A stretch of 64,000 bases of DNA from DASZIT01 sp963819695 (GTDB lineage: Bacteria; Actinomycetota; Acidimicrobiia; Acidimicrobiales; RAAP-2), in NCBI GenBank assembly GCA_963819695.1, contig CAWFXD010000001.1, positions 372,001 to 436,000 on the forward strand, in the 5' to 3' direction. Shown piece by piece: positions 35,447-44,470 of this stretch. The notes beneath the pieces were generated by a model. That model saw only the letters and a list, made by a program, of their open reading frames with translations, had not been told where the DNA came from and made no database searches. Positions within the stretch are counted from its first letter, which is position 1. The number at the start of each line of letters is the position of its first letter. A program made the position numbers and the translations under genes.

Positions 35447-35452
35447 GCATGC

Positions 35453-36097
35453 ATGACCGACATCGTCCTTCCGGCCGTCGAGGCGTACGCCGAAGCCCAC
35501 ACCACCGCCCCCCCGGACTACCTCGAGGCCCTCGCCGCCGAGACCCGCGCCTCCCTCCAGGCCCCGGGAATGATGGTCGGTCGCCTCGAGGGCCGGCTTC
35601 TCGAACTGCTGGTGTTCGGCACCGGGGCCACCTCGGTCCTCGAGATCGGCACCTTCAGCGGTTACTCCGCCCTGGCCATGGCGGCCGGACTCCCGCCGGG
35701 TGGTTCCATCGTCACCTGCGAGATCGACCCGGTGCACGCCGACTTCGCCCGACGGCACATCGCCGCCAGCCCCTATGCCGACCGGATCGAGGTCAGGGTC
35801 GGCCCTGCCATCGACACCGTCGCCGCCTTGCCCGGACCCTTCGACCTGGTGTTCATCGATGCCGACAAGGCCAGCTACCCGGCGTACTACGAGGCCGTGC
35901 TGGCCAAGCTGGCCCCGAGAGGCCTGATCGTGGCGGACAACACCCTCTGGAGCGGCCGGATCCTCGATCCCGCCGACACCACCGCGGACACCGAGGCACT
36001 GCGGGCATTCAACGACAAGGTCGCCACCGATCCGCGGGTGGTGGCCGTCCAGACCACCGTGCGCGACGGTGTGACCATCATCCGGCGTGCGGGCTGA
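35453..36097 (+). CDS. O-methyltransferase, family 3 (CCoAOMT-like)
   Basis: SAM-dependent methyltransferase of 214 residues. It has SVLEIGTFSGYSALAMA (SAM motif I), VTCEIDPVHADFARRH, DLVFIDADKASYPAYY (metal Asp) and LIVADNTLWSGRI (Asn-rich metal site). Cation-dependent catechol or similar O-methylation is likely; the substrate is unknown. ATG supported by TACGAT 6 nt upstream. The PHP gene starts 3 nt after its stop. Confidence 0.9.
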   Translation: MTDIVLPAVEAYAEAHTTAPPDYLEALAAETRASLQAPGMMVGRLEGRLLELLVFGTGATSVLEIGTFSGYSALAMAAGLPPGGSIVTCEIDPVHADFARRHIAASPYADRIEVRVGPAIDTVAALPGPFDLVFIDADKASYPAYYEAVLAKLAPRGLIVADNTLWSGRILDPADTTADTEALRAFNDKVATDPRVVAVQTTVRDGVTIIRRAG

Positions 36098-36100
36098 TCG

Positions 36101-37009
36101 GTGCTCGACTACCACCTCCACCTGTGGCCCCATTCCCAGAGCGATGCCGAAGCCACCATCGAGCAGGTGGCCGCCTACTGCGATCACGCGGTGTCCCTCG
36201 GTGTCACCGAGATCGCCCTGACCGAGCACCTGTTCCGGTTCACCCAGGCCAATGACCTGCTCGGGGGGTTCTGGAACGATCTCCCCGACGAAGCGCTCCG
36301 CCCGGGAATGGCCGCCTACTGGGACCACCATGCCCGGGTGGACCTCGACAGCTACGTCGAGGTCGTCCAAGCGGTGAAGGCCGAGGGACTCCCGGTGGTC
36401 CTCGGCCTGGAGGTCGACTACTACCAGGGTCGGATGGACGAAGTCGCCGGGCTCCTGAACGGCTATCCCTTCGACGTGCTGCTCGGCTCGGTGCACTGGC
36501 TGGGGGCGTGGAGGTTCGACGTCCTGAACGAGCCCTTGGTGCTGGCCGAATGGGAGACCCGGGACGTCGACGCGGTGTGGGACGAGTACACCCGGGCCAT
36601 GGAGGAGCTGGGAGCCTCGGGGGTCTGCGATGTGTTCGCCCATCCGGACCTGATCAAGATCGCCGGCAAGGTCCCGGCGGTGCCCGACGAGTTCTACGAC
36701 CGGATGGCGGAGGCAGCGGCGGCTTCGGGGATGGCCGCCGAGCTGTCGTCCGCCGGCTGGCGCAAGCCGGTCGGCGAGGAGTACCCGGCGCCGCCGCTTC
36801 TCGAGCGATTCGTCGCCCGCGGGGTTCCGTTGACCACCGCCTCCGATGCCCACACCCTTCCCGACGTGGCCGATCGGGCCGTGGACATGCGGGCGTTGCT
36901 GGCCGCGGCCGGCGTCACCGAGCTTCAGGGATATCGGGACCGCCGACCTCATCTCGTGCCGGTCTCGCCGGTCGACGCCACCCTGACGGCCGCGGAACCC
37001 GGGGTCTGA
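36101..37009 (+). CDS. PHP-domain phosphatase, histidinol-phosphatase-like
   Basis: Metal-dependent phosphoesterase of 302 residues. Metal-ligand motifs DYHLHLWPH, LTEHLF, LGLEVDYYQG, GSVHWL, FAHPDLIKI and SDAHTLPDVA match the HisK-type PHP fold. It could be histidinol-phosphate phosphatase (HisK/HisN) or a related sugar or nucleotide phosphatase; no his genes are nearby. GTG start. It lies just before the sensor kinase gene. Confidence 0.82.
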   Translation: MLDYHLHLWPHSQSDAEATIEQVAAYCDHAVSLGVTEIALTEHLFRFTQANDLLGGFWNDLPDEALRPGMAAYWDHHARVDLDSYVEVVQAVKAEGLPVVLGLEVDYYQGRMDEVAGLLNGYPFDVLLGSVHWLGAWRFDVLNEPLVLAEWETRDVDAVWDEYTRAMEELGASGVCDVFAHPDLIKIAGKVPAVPDEFYDRMAEAAAASGMAAELSSAGWRKPVGEEYPAPPLLERFVARGVPLTTASDAHTLPDVADRAVDMRALLAAAGVTELQGYRDRRPHLVPVSPVDATLTAAEPGV

Positions 37010-37011
37010 CG

Positions 37012-38568
37012 GTGGCCACCCCGGCTGAGCTGGCCCTGGAACGGACCGATCTCGACGAGGTCCAGCTGGCGCACGTGAAGCGGCTGATGGGCACCTGGGG
37101 GATCCTGGCCGACCTGTCCTTCTCCGACCTGGTGTTGATGGCGCCCATGGCGACCCCTCCCCATCAGCTCCGAACCACCGAGCAAGAGTTGGTGATCCTC
37201 GGCCAGATGCGCCCGTCCAACAGCGCCACCGTGGTCCAGCACGACCTGGTGGGCCAGTCCGTCGACGCCGCCGACTGGCCGGTGGTGACCGCCTCCTGGC
37301 AGTCGGGCGAAGTGGCCCGCGGGGAAATGCAGATGGAGCCGGAGGAGGAGCCGGTCCGGGTGCACTGCATCCCGGTTCGGTGTGAGGGAACCCTGGTGGC
37401 GGTTCTGGCCCGGCTGGTGGCCGGGGCCGGACGGCGCCCGGGCCATCTCGAACGCACCTACCGCGACGTCTTCGACCGGTTCGCGGTCATGTTGTCGGAA
37501 TCGACTTTCCCGTTCCCGAGTGAGGAGGTCGCCACCGAAGAGGCCCCCCGGGTCGGCGACGGCATCGTGCTGGTCGACGAGGAGGGCCGGGTGCGCTACG
37601 CCTCGCCCAACGCCACCAACGCGTTGCACCGCATGGGGATGTACTCCCAACTCGAGGGCCGCCGCCTCTACGACCTGGGGCTGGAGGAGTCGGCCATCGA
37701 ATGGGCCCTGGCCTCCGCCCTGCCCGTCGTCGAAGAGGTCGAACGTCGCCCCGACGTCATCGTCCTGCTCCATTGCGTGCCGTTGTTGTCCCACGGCGAC
37801 GTCACCGGCTGCCTGGTGCTGTTGCGGGATGTGACCGATGTCCGCCGGCTCGACCGCCTGCTGCTGTCCAAGGACGCGGCCATCCGCGAGGTCCACCACC
37901 GGGTGAAGAACAATCTGCAGACCATCTCCGCCCTCCTCCGGCTCCAGGCCCGTCGCTTGCCACCCGGGGTTGGCCGGGTGGCGCTCTTCGAGGCGGAGCG
38001 GCGGGTCCAGTCGATCTCCATCGTTCACGAGATTCTGTCCCGCGAGCCCAGTGACCAGGTGCCGTTCGATGAAATCGTCTCCGCCCTCGTGCGGATGGCC
38101 GAGGACTCGGTGGTGTCGTCGGCCAAGGTGGCGTTCAGCGTGACCGGGCAGTTGGGCGAGGTTCCCGCCGACGTCGCCACCCCGCTGGCGGTGGTGTTGG
38201 CCGAGCTCCTCCAGAACGCCGTCGAGCACGCCTTCATCGAGTTCGACGATGGCGACACCGACCGTCCCGATCACCCGGGCGGCACCTCCCGGGACGGGCC
38301 GAAGTCAGTTGGTCATGTCGCCATCGATCTGGTGGCCGACGGCTCCCGCTTGAGCGTCGAAGTCGCGGACGACGGCACCGGGCTCCCGGAGGGATTCGAT
38401 TTCGACTGCACCACCAGCCTGGGCCTCTGCATCGTTCGGGATCTGGTCAGAACCCAGCTGGACGGGACCATCGTGATGCGCAATCGGCACGAGACCGACG
38501 CCGAGGCGACCGGGACGGCGGTGTTGATCGAGTTGCCGGTGCGGGAAGCCCAACGGGTGGGTTCGTAG
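37012..38568 (+). CDS. pdtaS: Cytoplasmic sensor histidine kinase, PdtaS-like
   Basis: Histidine kinase of 518 residues without membrane segments. Order: N-terminal GAF-like domain (about 10-170), PAS-like domain (about 185-280), HisKA_2 phospho-acceptor helix with H295/H296 (EVHHRVKNNLQTISALLRLQ) and a HATPase domain (ELLQNAVEHAF, EVADDGTGLPEG, GLCIVRDLV). PdtaS partners the ANTAR antiterminator PdtaR in mycobacteria; no pdtaR is in this window. Convergent with a WhiB1-type gene, as in M. tuberculosis (Rv3220c/Rv3219). Confidence 0.9.
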   Translation: MATPAELALERTDLDEVQLAHVKRLMGTWGILADLSFSDLVLMAPMATPPHQLRTTEQELVILGQMRPSNSATVVQHDLVGQSVDAADWPVVTASWQSGEVARGEMQMEPEEEPVRVHCIPVRCEGTLVAVLARLVAGAGRRPGHLERTYRDVFDRFAVMLSESTFPFPSEEVATEEAPRVGDGIVLVDEEGRVRYASPNATNALHRMGMYSQLEGRRLYDLGLEESAIEWALASALPVVEEVERRPDVIVLLHCVPLLSHGDVTGCLVLLRDVTDVRRLDRLLLSKDAAIREVHHRVKNNLQTISALLRLQARRLPPGVGRVALFEAERRVQSISIVHEILSREPSDQVPFDEIVSALVRMAEDSVVSSAKVAFSVTGQLGEVPADVATPLAVVLAELLQNAVEHAFIEFDDGDTDRPDHPGGTSRDGPKSVGHVAIDLVADGSRLSVEVADDGTGLPEGFDFDCTTSLGLCIVRDLVRTQLDGTIVMRNRHETDAEATGTAVLIELPVREAQRVGS

Positions 38569-38607
38569 CCGCGACCCGCCGGTTGGTCAGGCTCGGGACG
38601 GCCGGAT

Positions 38608-38898
38608 TCAGGAAGCGCGTCGGCGCGACGCCAGCCACGCCTTGCGGAGTTTGCGACGCTCCTCTTCGGATGTACCGCCCCACACGCCCGACTCTTGATT
38701 GGTGGCCAGTGCAAAGTCGAGGCAGGGCTCCTGAGCGTCGCAGATCCGACAGACCCGCTTGGCGGCCTCGATCTGATCGACGGCGGGACCGGTGGTGCCG
38801 ATAGGGAAGAAAAGGTCAGGCTCCGTGCTCCGACAGGCGGCCAAATCGCGCCAGTCGCCCTCATCCCACTCGACTGTCCGGTTCCACACGAGGGCCAC
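38608..38898 (-). CDS. whiB1: WhiB family transcriptional regulator, WhiB1-type
   Basis: Small Fe-S protein of 96 residues that binds the primary sigma factor and senses redox or nitric oxide. Cluster ligands C22, C50, C53, C59; GVWGGTSEEERR turn; basic tail. FFPIGTTGPAVDQIEAAKRV and the ATNQESGVWGG segment match WhiB1/WblE more than WhiB2. GTG start with GGAGG 7 nt upstream. A consensus CRP half-site pair lies 38 nt upstream. Next to a PdtaS-like gene. Confidence 0.93.
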   Translation of the reverse strand: MALVWNRTVEWDEGDWRDLAACRSTEPDLFFPIGTTGPAVDQIEAAKRVCRICDAQEPCLDFALATNQESGVWGGTSEEERRKLRKAWLASRRRAS

Positions 38899-38935
38899 GA
38901 TGTTTCCTCCGCTCCCGATTCCGAGATATGCCCAT

Positions 38936-38951
38936 TGTGATCTGTTTCACA
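38936..38951. promoter_or_regulatory. Consensus CRP/FNR-type binding site upstream of whiB1
   Basis: TGTGATCTGTTTCACA is an exact TGTGA-N6-TCACA palindrome, the site of CRP in enteric bacteria and Rv3676 in mycobacteria. It ends 38 nt before the whiB1 start and lies just upstream of a TATCTC (-10-like) at 38923-38928 on that strand. Control of whiB1 is the best guess. Confidence 0.65.
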
Positions 38952-39038
38952 TGGCTCAGCGCCGAATAGTCGCCGTCCATTTGGGGTTCCCCTCTAGAGT
39001 AACCATCGGAGTGCATGGTTGCAAGCAATTTTGACCGG

Positions 39039-39078
39039 CAAATCACCGTCTGATTGGGCAAATCACGGTCTGATAGGG
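39039..39078. repeat. Two tandem 20-bp repeats upstream of the GDPD gene
   Basis: CAAATCACCGTCTGATTGGG followed by CAAATCACGGTCTGATAGGG, 18 of 20 identical, 37 bp before the GDPD start. Likely regulatory sites or a promoter duplication; the binder is unknown. Confidence 0.7.
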
Positions 39079-39114
39079 CCGTTTTCGCGCCCAGCGGTGG
39101 TCGGGAGGGCAGAG

Positions 39115-39876
39115 ATGAGTTTCACCGTCGCCATCCAGGCTCACCGGGGGAGCCCCGACCCGTCCCTGGGCATCGCCGAGAACACCTTGGCCGCGTTTGC
39201 CCGGGCCCGGCAGTTGGGGGCTGACGGGATCGAGCTCGACGTCCGGCTGACCGCCGACGGCGCCTTGGCCGTGCACCACGACGTCAGCATTCCCGGGGTC
39301 GGAGACGTCGCTGACCAGGAGGTCCACGACCTCCCCGACCAGGTGCCGCTGCTGGGCGAGGTTCTCGGGGCCATGGCCGACCTCACGGTCAACATCGAGG
39401 TCAAGAACCTCCCCACCGAGTCGGGTTACGACCCCGGGGAGGCGGGCGCCCGGGCGGTTGCCAACGCCATCGCCGACGCCGAATTGGGCGCCAGCACGGT
39501 CGTGTCATCGTTCTGGCCCCCGTCACTGGATGCCGTCCTGGCGGTCGACCCGTCGCTCAACTGCGGCCTCTTGGTGGCCGAATGGGCCGATCCGTCGGCC
39601 AGCCTGGCCATGGCGCTGGACATGGGTTGCCAGGCCCTGCACCTCCACCGGTCGCTGGCCTCGGCCGCCTTGGTCGCCGACGTCCATGCCGCGGGGCTGG
39701 CCGTCGCCGTCTGGACGGTCAACCAACCGGACGAATTCGTGGCCATGGTGGCCTGCGGTGTCGACACCATCATCACCGACGACGTCCCCGTGGCCCTGGC
39801 CACCGTCCCGGACCTGGCCAAATCGGGCCCGGACCCGACCCGCCCGGGCCGGATCGCTGGGGAGCAGGCCTTCTGA
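39115..39876 (+). CDS. Glycerophosphodiester phosphodiesterase
   Basis: TIM-barrel enzyme that splits glycerophosphodiesters to glycerol-3-phosphate and alcohol. The 253-residue protein has QAHRGSPDPSLGIAENTLAA (catalytic His), GADGIELDVRLTADGALAVH (metal ligands, catalytic His), NIEVKN and VAVWTVNQPDE. No signal peptide, so it is likely cytoplasmic. ATG has GGGAGGG upstream. Divergent from whiB1 and preceded by a tandem repeat. Confidence 0.92.
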   Translation: MSFTVAIQAHRGSPDPSLGIAENTLAAFARARQLGADGIELDVRLTADGALAVHHDVSIPGVGDVADQEVHDLPDQVPLLGEVLGAMADLTVNIEVKNLPTESGYDPGEAGARAVANAIADAELGASTVVSSFWPPSLDAVLAVDPSLNCGLLVAEWADPSASLAMALDMGCQALHLHRSLASAALVADVHAAGLAVAVWTVNQPDEFVAMVACGVDTIITDDVPVALATVPDLAKSGPDPTRPGRIAGEQAF

Positions 39877-39934
39877 CCAGGGATCGCGTCATCGATTGGT
39901 CCGACACGGCGTTTTTCGTCAACAATGCACGGCC

Positions 39935-40714
39935 ATGAACGTCGTCGTCTGTGTGAAACAGATCCCCGATCCGGCCGCACCGCCGTCACTCGATCCCGTG
40001 ACAAAGAACCTGGCCCGGGCCGGAAAGCTCATCCTCGATGACTCGGACGCCTACGGCGTCGAGATGGCATTGCAGCTGGTCGACAAGGCTGGCGAGGGCG
40101 AAGTGACCCTGGTGTCCATGGCCCCCAATGGTGAGACGTCCGGTCTCCGCACCGCCTTGGCCATGGGGGCGGCCAAGGCCATCCTGATCAGCGACGACAG
40201 CCTGGCCGGCACCGACGCCCTGGGAACCGCCAAAGTCCTGGCCGCCGCCATCAAGCGGGTGGAGCCGGACCTGGTCCTCGCCGCCACCGAGTCCACCGAC
40301 GGCTACACCGGCACCACTCCCGTCCAGGTCGCCGAGCTCCTGGGCCTTCCGTCGGTCACCTTCGCCAAGAAGGTCGAGGTCGACGGAACCTCGGTGAAGG
40401 TCGAGCGGCAGACCGAGGCCGGCTACGACGAGGTCGAGAGCCCGCTACCCGCCCTGGTCACCGTCACCGCCGGCGTGGTCGAGCCCCGCTACCCGTCGTT
40501 CAAGGGGATCATGGCGGCCAAGTCGAAGCCGGTCGAGACCTTGACCGTCGCCGAGCTGGGCATCGACGCCGGCCAGGTGGGTGCCGCCGGCGCCCGCCAG
40601 GAGATCACCGAGGTGGCCGACTCCGAGGAGCGGGCCTCGGGTGAGGTCGTCGTCGACGAAGGTGACGCCTACGAGCGCGTCATCCAGTTCCTCGAGCAGC
40701 TGAAGGTCCTGTAG
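39935..40714 (+). CDS. etfB: Electron transfer flavoprotein beta subunit
   Basis: Beta subunit (259 residues) of ETF, which takes electrons from acyl-CoA dehydrogenases. It has VVVCVKQIPDP at the start, AMGAAKAILISDD and LAATESTDGYTGTTPVQVAE, and ends VIQFLEQL. The AMP-binding and partner-recognition segments are in their usual positions. Next gene etfA starts 27 bp later. Confidence 0.94.
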   Translation: MNVVVCVKQIPDPAAPPSLDPVTKNLARAGKLILDDSDAYGVEMALQLVDKAGEGEVTLVSMAPNGETSGLRTALAMGAAKAILISDDSLAGTDALGTAKVLAAAIKRVEPDLVLAATESTDGYTGTTPVQVAELLGLPSVTFAKKVEVDGTSVKVERQTEAGYDEVESPLPALVTVTAGVVEPRYPSFKGIMAAKSKPVETLTVAELGIDAGQVGAAGARQEITEVADSEERASGEVVVDEGDAYERVIQFLEQLKVL

Positions 40715-40741
40715 GGACCGGGTAGGGAGAACGAACACACC

Positions 40742-41713
40742 ATGGCAATCGACAAGATCTGGGTCCTGGCCGAAGTGGCCGACGGAAAGCCCATCACTGC
40801 CAGCCTCGAGCTGATCAGCCACGCCAAGTCCCTGGCCGGGACGGTAGAGGCTGTCGCCTACGGCGATGAGACCGCCGCGATTGCCGGGACCCTCGGCGAG
40901 TACGGCGCCACCACCGTTCACGATGTCGGCGATCTCGGGGGCGCACTCCCGGGGGCGCCGGTGGCCGGGGCCATCGCCGCCGCCATCGAGGCCGGAAACG
41001 GTCCCGACGCCATCCTGTTCCCTGCGACCTATGACGGCCGGGACATTGCCGGTCGCCTGTCGGCGAAGATCGACAAGCCCGTCCTCACCAACGTGGTCGG
41101 CCTGGCGGCCGGCGATGGCGGCCTCACCACCCAACACGCCATCTTCGGTGGCGCCCAGACGGCCACTGCCCGATTCACCGGCGACGGTCCGGGTCTCTTC
41201 GTGGTCCGGGCCAAGTCGTTCCCGGCCGAAGCGTCGGGGGGCGCGCCGGCCGAGGTGGTGGCGGCACCGGCATCCGAGAGCGGCGCGACCAATGCGGCCA
41301 AGATCATCGCCCGCCACGTCGAAGAGCGCACCGGTCCCAAGCTCGACGAGGCCGACGTGGTCGTCTCCGGCGGACGCGGTCTCGGCGAGAAGGAGAACTA
41401 CGCCCTCATCGAGGAGCTCGCCACCCTGTTGCACGGGGCCGCCGGGGCCAGCCGGGCCATCGTCGATGCCGGATGGGTTCCCTACTCGCACCAGGTCGGG
41501 CAAACCGGGAAGACGGTCAAGCCGACGGTCTACATCGCCTGCGGGATTTCCGGGGCCACCCAGCACCTGGTGGGCATGAAGAACTCGAAGAACATCGTGG
41601 CCATCAACAAGGACCAGGATGCCCCCATCTTCTCCGTCGCCGACCTGGGGATTGTGGGCGACGTCCACAAGGTTCTCCCCAAACTCATCGAGGCGTTGAA
41701 GGCTCGCGCCTAG
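40742..41713 (+). CDS. etfA: Electron transfer flavoprotein alpha subunit
   Basis: FAD-binding subunit of 323 residues. It has ADVVVSGGRGLGEKENYAL, GASRAIVDAGWVPYSHQVGQ, TGKTVKPTVYIACGISGATQ (nucleotide binding) and IFSVADLGIVGDVHKVLP. Together with EtfB it would pass electrons from the acyl-CoA dehydrogenase at 4.3 kb to the quinone pool. After it, 160 bp without a gene. Confidence 0.95.
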   Translation: MAIDKIWVLAEVADGKPITASLELISHAKSLAGTVEAVAYGDETAAIAGTLGEYGATTVHDVGDLGGALPGAPVAGAIAAAIEAGNGPDAILFPATYDGRDIAGRLSAKIDKPVLTNVVGLAAGDGGLTTQHAIFGGAQTATARFTGDGPGLFVVRAKSFPAEASGGAPAEVVAAPASESGATNAAKIIARHVEERTGPKLDEADVVVSGGRGLGEKENYALIEELATLLHGAAGASRAIVDAGWVPYSHQVGQTGKTVKPTVYIACGISGATQHLVGMKNSKNIVAINKDQDAPIFSVADLGIVGDVHKVLPKLIEALKARA

Positions 41714-41873
41714 AGCACCTCATCGAGCGGGAGTACCATCTCGTTCGATACATCTGCCCGCCGCCGGTTCAGTGGTGGGAGGCATCAACAGCAACCGGCA
41801 CGGTGACGGGTAGCGTCGGGACTCTTCGCGTCGCCGCGCCAGCCTGTGCCCGCTCGATTCGAACACCTGAACC

Positions 41874-43295
41874 ATGCTCTTTCCCACCATCGATTTCGCC
41901 ATCTTCTTCGCCGTGGTGTTCACGGTGAGCTGGCTCCTGAACCCGTATTCCGCGCCGTGGAAGATGTTCATGGTGGCGGCCAGCTACTTCTTCTACGCCT
42001 GGGCCGACTGGCGGTTCATCTTCCTGCTGGCCGCCTCGACGGTGATCGCCTTTACCGGCGCCGGCATCCTCGACCGACTCGAGGGCCAAGCCAAGCGGAT
42101 CACGCTCTGGGTGACCCTGGCCCTATTGCTCGGCCTCCTGGCCTGGTTCAAGTACTACGTCTTCTTCACCGTCAACGTCGACAACGGCTTCCATATGCTC
42201 GGGGTGGGCCGCCCCCTGCCCCTGCTCAACGTTGCCCTTCCCATCGCCATCTCCTTCTTCACCTTCATGGCCATCAGCTACGTGGTCGACGTCTACCGGG
42301 GAACCCTGCAGACCGCCCGCCCGATGGACCTGGCCGTCTACCTTTCGTTCTTTCCCCATCTGGTCGCCGGCCCCATCGTCCGGGGCACCGAGCTGCTTCC
42401 CCAGATCCGCCGGCGACGCGATCCCGCCCACATCCAGTACACCGAGGCGTTCTGGCTGATCGCGGCGGGACTGGCCAAGAAGGTGGTCCTGTCCTCCTAC
42501 CTGGCGACCTACGTGGTCGATCCGGTCTTCGCCGCCCCCCACCAGCACTCGGGTCTGGAGGTCATCTTCGCGGTCTGGGGCTATGCGGTGCAGATCTACG
42601 CCGACTTCAGCGGGTACACCGACATCGCCATCGGCATCGCCCTGTTGCTCGGGTTCCGGTTCCCCCAGAACTTCAACCGGCCGTATACCGCGGTGTCCCT
42701 CCAGGATTTCTGGCGGAGATGGCACATGACGCTCTCCTTCTGGCTCCGCGACTACCTCTACGTCCCGCTGGGCGGCAACCGGGGCCCGGAGTGGAGGATC
42801 TCTCTCAACATCCTGATCACCATGCTCCTCGGCGGCCTGTGGCACGGGGCGGCGTGGACCTTCATCGGGTGGGGCCTGTTCCACGGGATCGGCCAGATCA
42901 TCGGTCGCCAACGGCGACGGTGGCGGAAGGCCCATGGGCTCCCGCTCGAACCCGCCGGCTGGGTACGGATCGCCCTGGCCCAATTCGTCACCTTCCAGCT
43001 GGTGTGCGTCGGCTGGCTGTTCTTCCGGGCATCATCGTTCTCCAACGCCTGGTCGATGGCGGGTCGGCTCTTCCACGGGTGGGCGAATTCTCCCTTGGTG
43101 ACCCCCCTGGCGGTGCTGGCCATCGCCGCCGGCATCGCCACCCAATTCATGCCCAACGGCTGGATCGAACTGGCCAAGCGAACGTTTGCCGAACGCCGGC
43201 TCGGCGTCCAAGGGGGCATACTTGGGGTGATTCTTCTGGCCATCACGACCCTGGGGCCCGCCGGAGTTGCCCCGTTCATCTACTACCGCTTCTAA
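41874..43295 (+). CDS. MBOAT family O-acyltransferase (AlgI-like)
   Basis: Polytopic membrane acyltransferase of 473 residues with ten or so hydrophobic segments. It has FLLAASTVIAFTGAGILDRL, FFPHLVAGPIVRGTELLPQI, FNRPYTAVSLQDFWRRWHMT and the catalytic His in GGLWHGAAWTFIGWG, typical of AlgI/DltB-type proteins that move acyl groups across the membrane to a polysaccharide. The SGNH gene starts 1 nt after its stop, suggesting a two-protein transfer system. Confidence 0.9.
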   Translation: MLFPTIDFAIFFAVVFTVSWLLNPYSAPWKMFMVAASYFFYAWADWRFIFLLAASTVIAFTGAGILDRLEGQAKRITLWVTLALLLGLLAWFKYYVFFTVNVDNGFHMLGVGRPLPLLNVALPIAISFFTFMAISYVVDVYRGTLQTARPMDLAVYLSFFPHLVAGPIVRGTELLPQIRRRRDPAHIQYTEAFWLIAAGLAKKVVLSSYLATYVVDPVFAAPHQHSGLEVIFAVWGYAVQIYADFSGYTDIAIGIALLLGFRFPQNFNRPYTAVSLQDFWRRWHMTLSFWLRDYLYVPLGGNRGPEWRISLNILITMLLGGLWHGAAWTFIGWGLFHGIGQIIGRQRRRWRKAHGLPLEPAGWVRIALAQFVTFQLVCVGWLFFRASSFSNAWSMAGRLFHGWANSPLVTPLAVLAIAAGIATQFMPNGWIELAKRTFAERRLGVQGGILGVILLAITTLGPAGVAPFIYYRF

Positions 43296-43296
43296 C

Positions 43297-44430
43297 GTGA
43301 AGACCCTCCCTGACACCACCCCGTCGACCCCTCCACCGGACCCTGGGACCCCGTCCTCCCAACCGACCGACACCAATGGGACGACCTCGGCGGTTCGCGA
43401 CGACCACGCCGGGCCTCGCCAGGTCCTTCCCTGGACCCGCGTCCTCAAGATCGGGCTCATCTGTTTCGCGGTGTGGCTGATCCTCGACGCCCCGAGCCTC
43501 CAGAAGTCGGCCCAGTATTCACCCATCGGCACCCGGCGCACGGTGTCGCTGGATCTGGTGGGTCCGATCGCCGCCGTCAGTCGGGGAACGGGACTGTCAC
43601 ACATCGTGAGTTGGACCGACGAAATCCTGGGACGCTCGGTGGGCGGCGGCCCGTCATTGGCGGTCGCCACCCCTCCGCCCATCCCGGCGAGGAAGCTCAC
43701 CCCGACCGGCACCACCATCCCGATCAGTCCCTCGGCCACCACCCCACCAACTCCGACGACCCTGCCGCCGCTTCCCCAGCATCCGACCGCGGCCAATCCA
43801 CTCCGGGTGGTGGTCATCGGTGACTCGATCGGCATCGACCTCGGCCAGCCGCTGACCAACGACCTGATCGGCACCGGCGTGGTGACCGCGACCCTGGACG
43901 GCAAGATCGACACCGGGCTGTCGCGACCCGACTACTTCAACTGGCCGGCCGAGTTGCAGGCCGACCTCGCCATTCACCACCCTCAACTGGTGGTGGTGAT
44001 GATGGGCGCCAACGACCCCCAGAGCTTGGTCGTCAACGGGTCGGCGGTGGCCTACGGCACCGATGCCTGGAACGTCGCCTACTCGGCCCGGGCCGGGGCG
44101 TTCATGGATATCGCCACCAATGCCGGAGCCCACATGTTGTGGGTGGGCATGCCACCCATGGCCGGAGGGCAGCTCGACGGGCAGATGAACCAGGTGAACG
44201 GGCTGGTGGCGGCCCAGGCGGCATCCCGCCAGACGGGCGTGACCTTCTTGAACTGCCGAACCATCCTCGGCAACGCGCAAGGCGACTACACCGCCTATCT
44301 GACCAACGGCGCCGGCTCCGAGATCAACATCCGCACCCCCGACGGGATCCACCTGACCCCCGACGGCGGGGAGGTCCTGTCCCAGGCGGTGATGAATTCC
44401 ATGCGCTCCACTTTGAAGATCGGGCTCTAG
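43297..44430 (+). CDS. SGNH/GDSL hydrolase family protein (DUF459-like)
   Basis: Membrane-anchored esterase or acyltransferase of 377 residues. Proline/threonine-rich N terminus, one membrane helix at about residues 51-66, a Pro/Thr linker, then an SGNH domain with S177 (VIGDSIGID), VVVMMGANDPQSL (block III Asn) and the D349/H352 pair (DGIHLTPDGGE). With the MBOAT protein it resembles AlgI/AlgJ-type polysaccharide O-acylation. The polysaccharide is unknown. GTG start directly after the MBOAT stop. Confidence 0.85.
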   Translation: MKTLPDTTPSTPPPDPGTPSSQPTDTNGTTSAVRDDHAGPRQVLPWTRVLKIGLICFAVWLILDAPSLQKSAQYSPIGTRRTVSLDLVGPIAAVSRGTGLSHIVSWTDEILGRSVGGGPSLAVATPPPIPARKLTPTGTTIPISPSATTPPTPTTLPPLPQHPTAANPLRVVVIGDSIGIDLGQPLTNDLIGTGVVTATLDGKIDTGLSRPDYFNWPAELQADLAIHHPQLVVVMMGANDPQSLVVNGSAVAYGTDAWNVAYSARAGAFMDIATNAGAHMLWVGMPPMAGGQLDGQMNQVNGLVAAQAASRQTGVTFLNCRTILGNAQGDYTAYLTNGAGSEINIRTPDGIHLTPDGGEVLSQAVMNSMRSTLKIGL

Positions 44431-44470
44431 GGGTGACGGGCCGGCTACCGGATGGCGAGCTGGGTCGGTA

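Noticed and set aside
32523..35456. 977-codon plus-strand frame
   Set aside because: It is a shadow antisense to the patatin and transposase genes, and has no recognisable domain.
41720..41752. Imperfect hairpin after etfA as a terminator
   Set aside because: The stem is broken and no T run follows.
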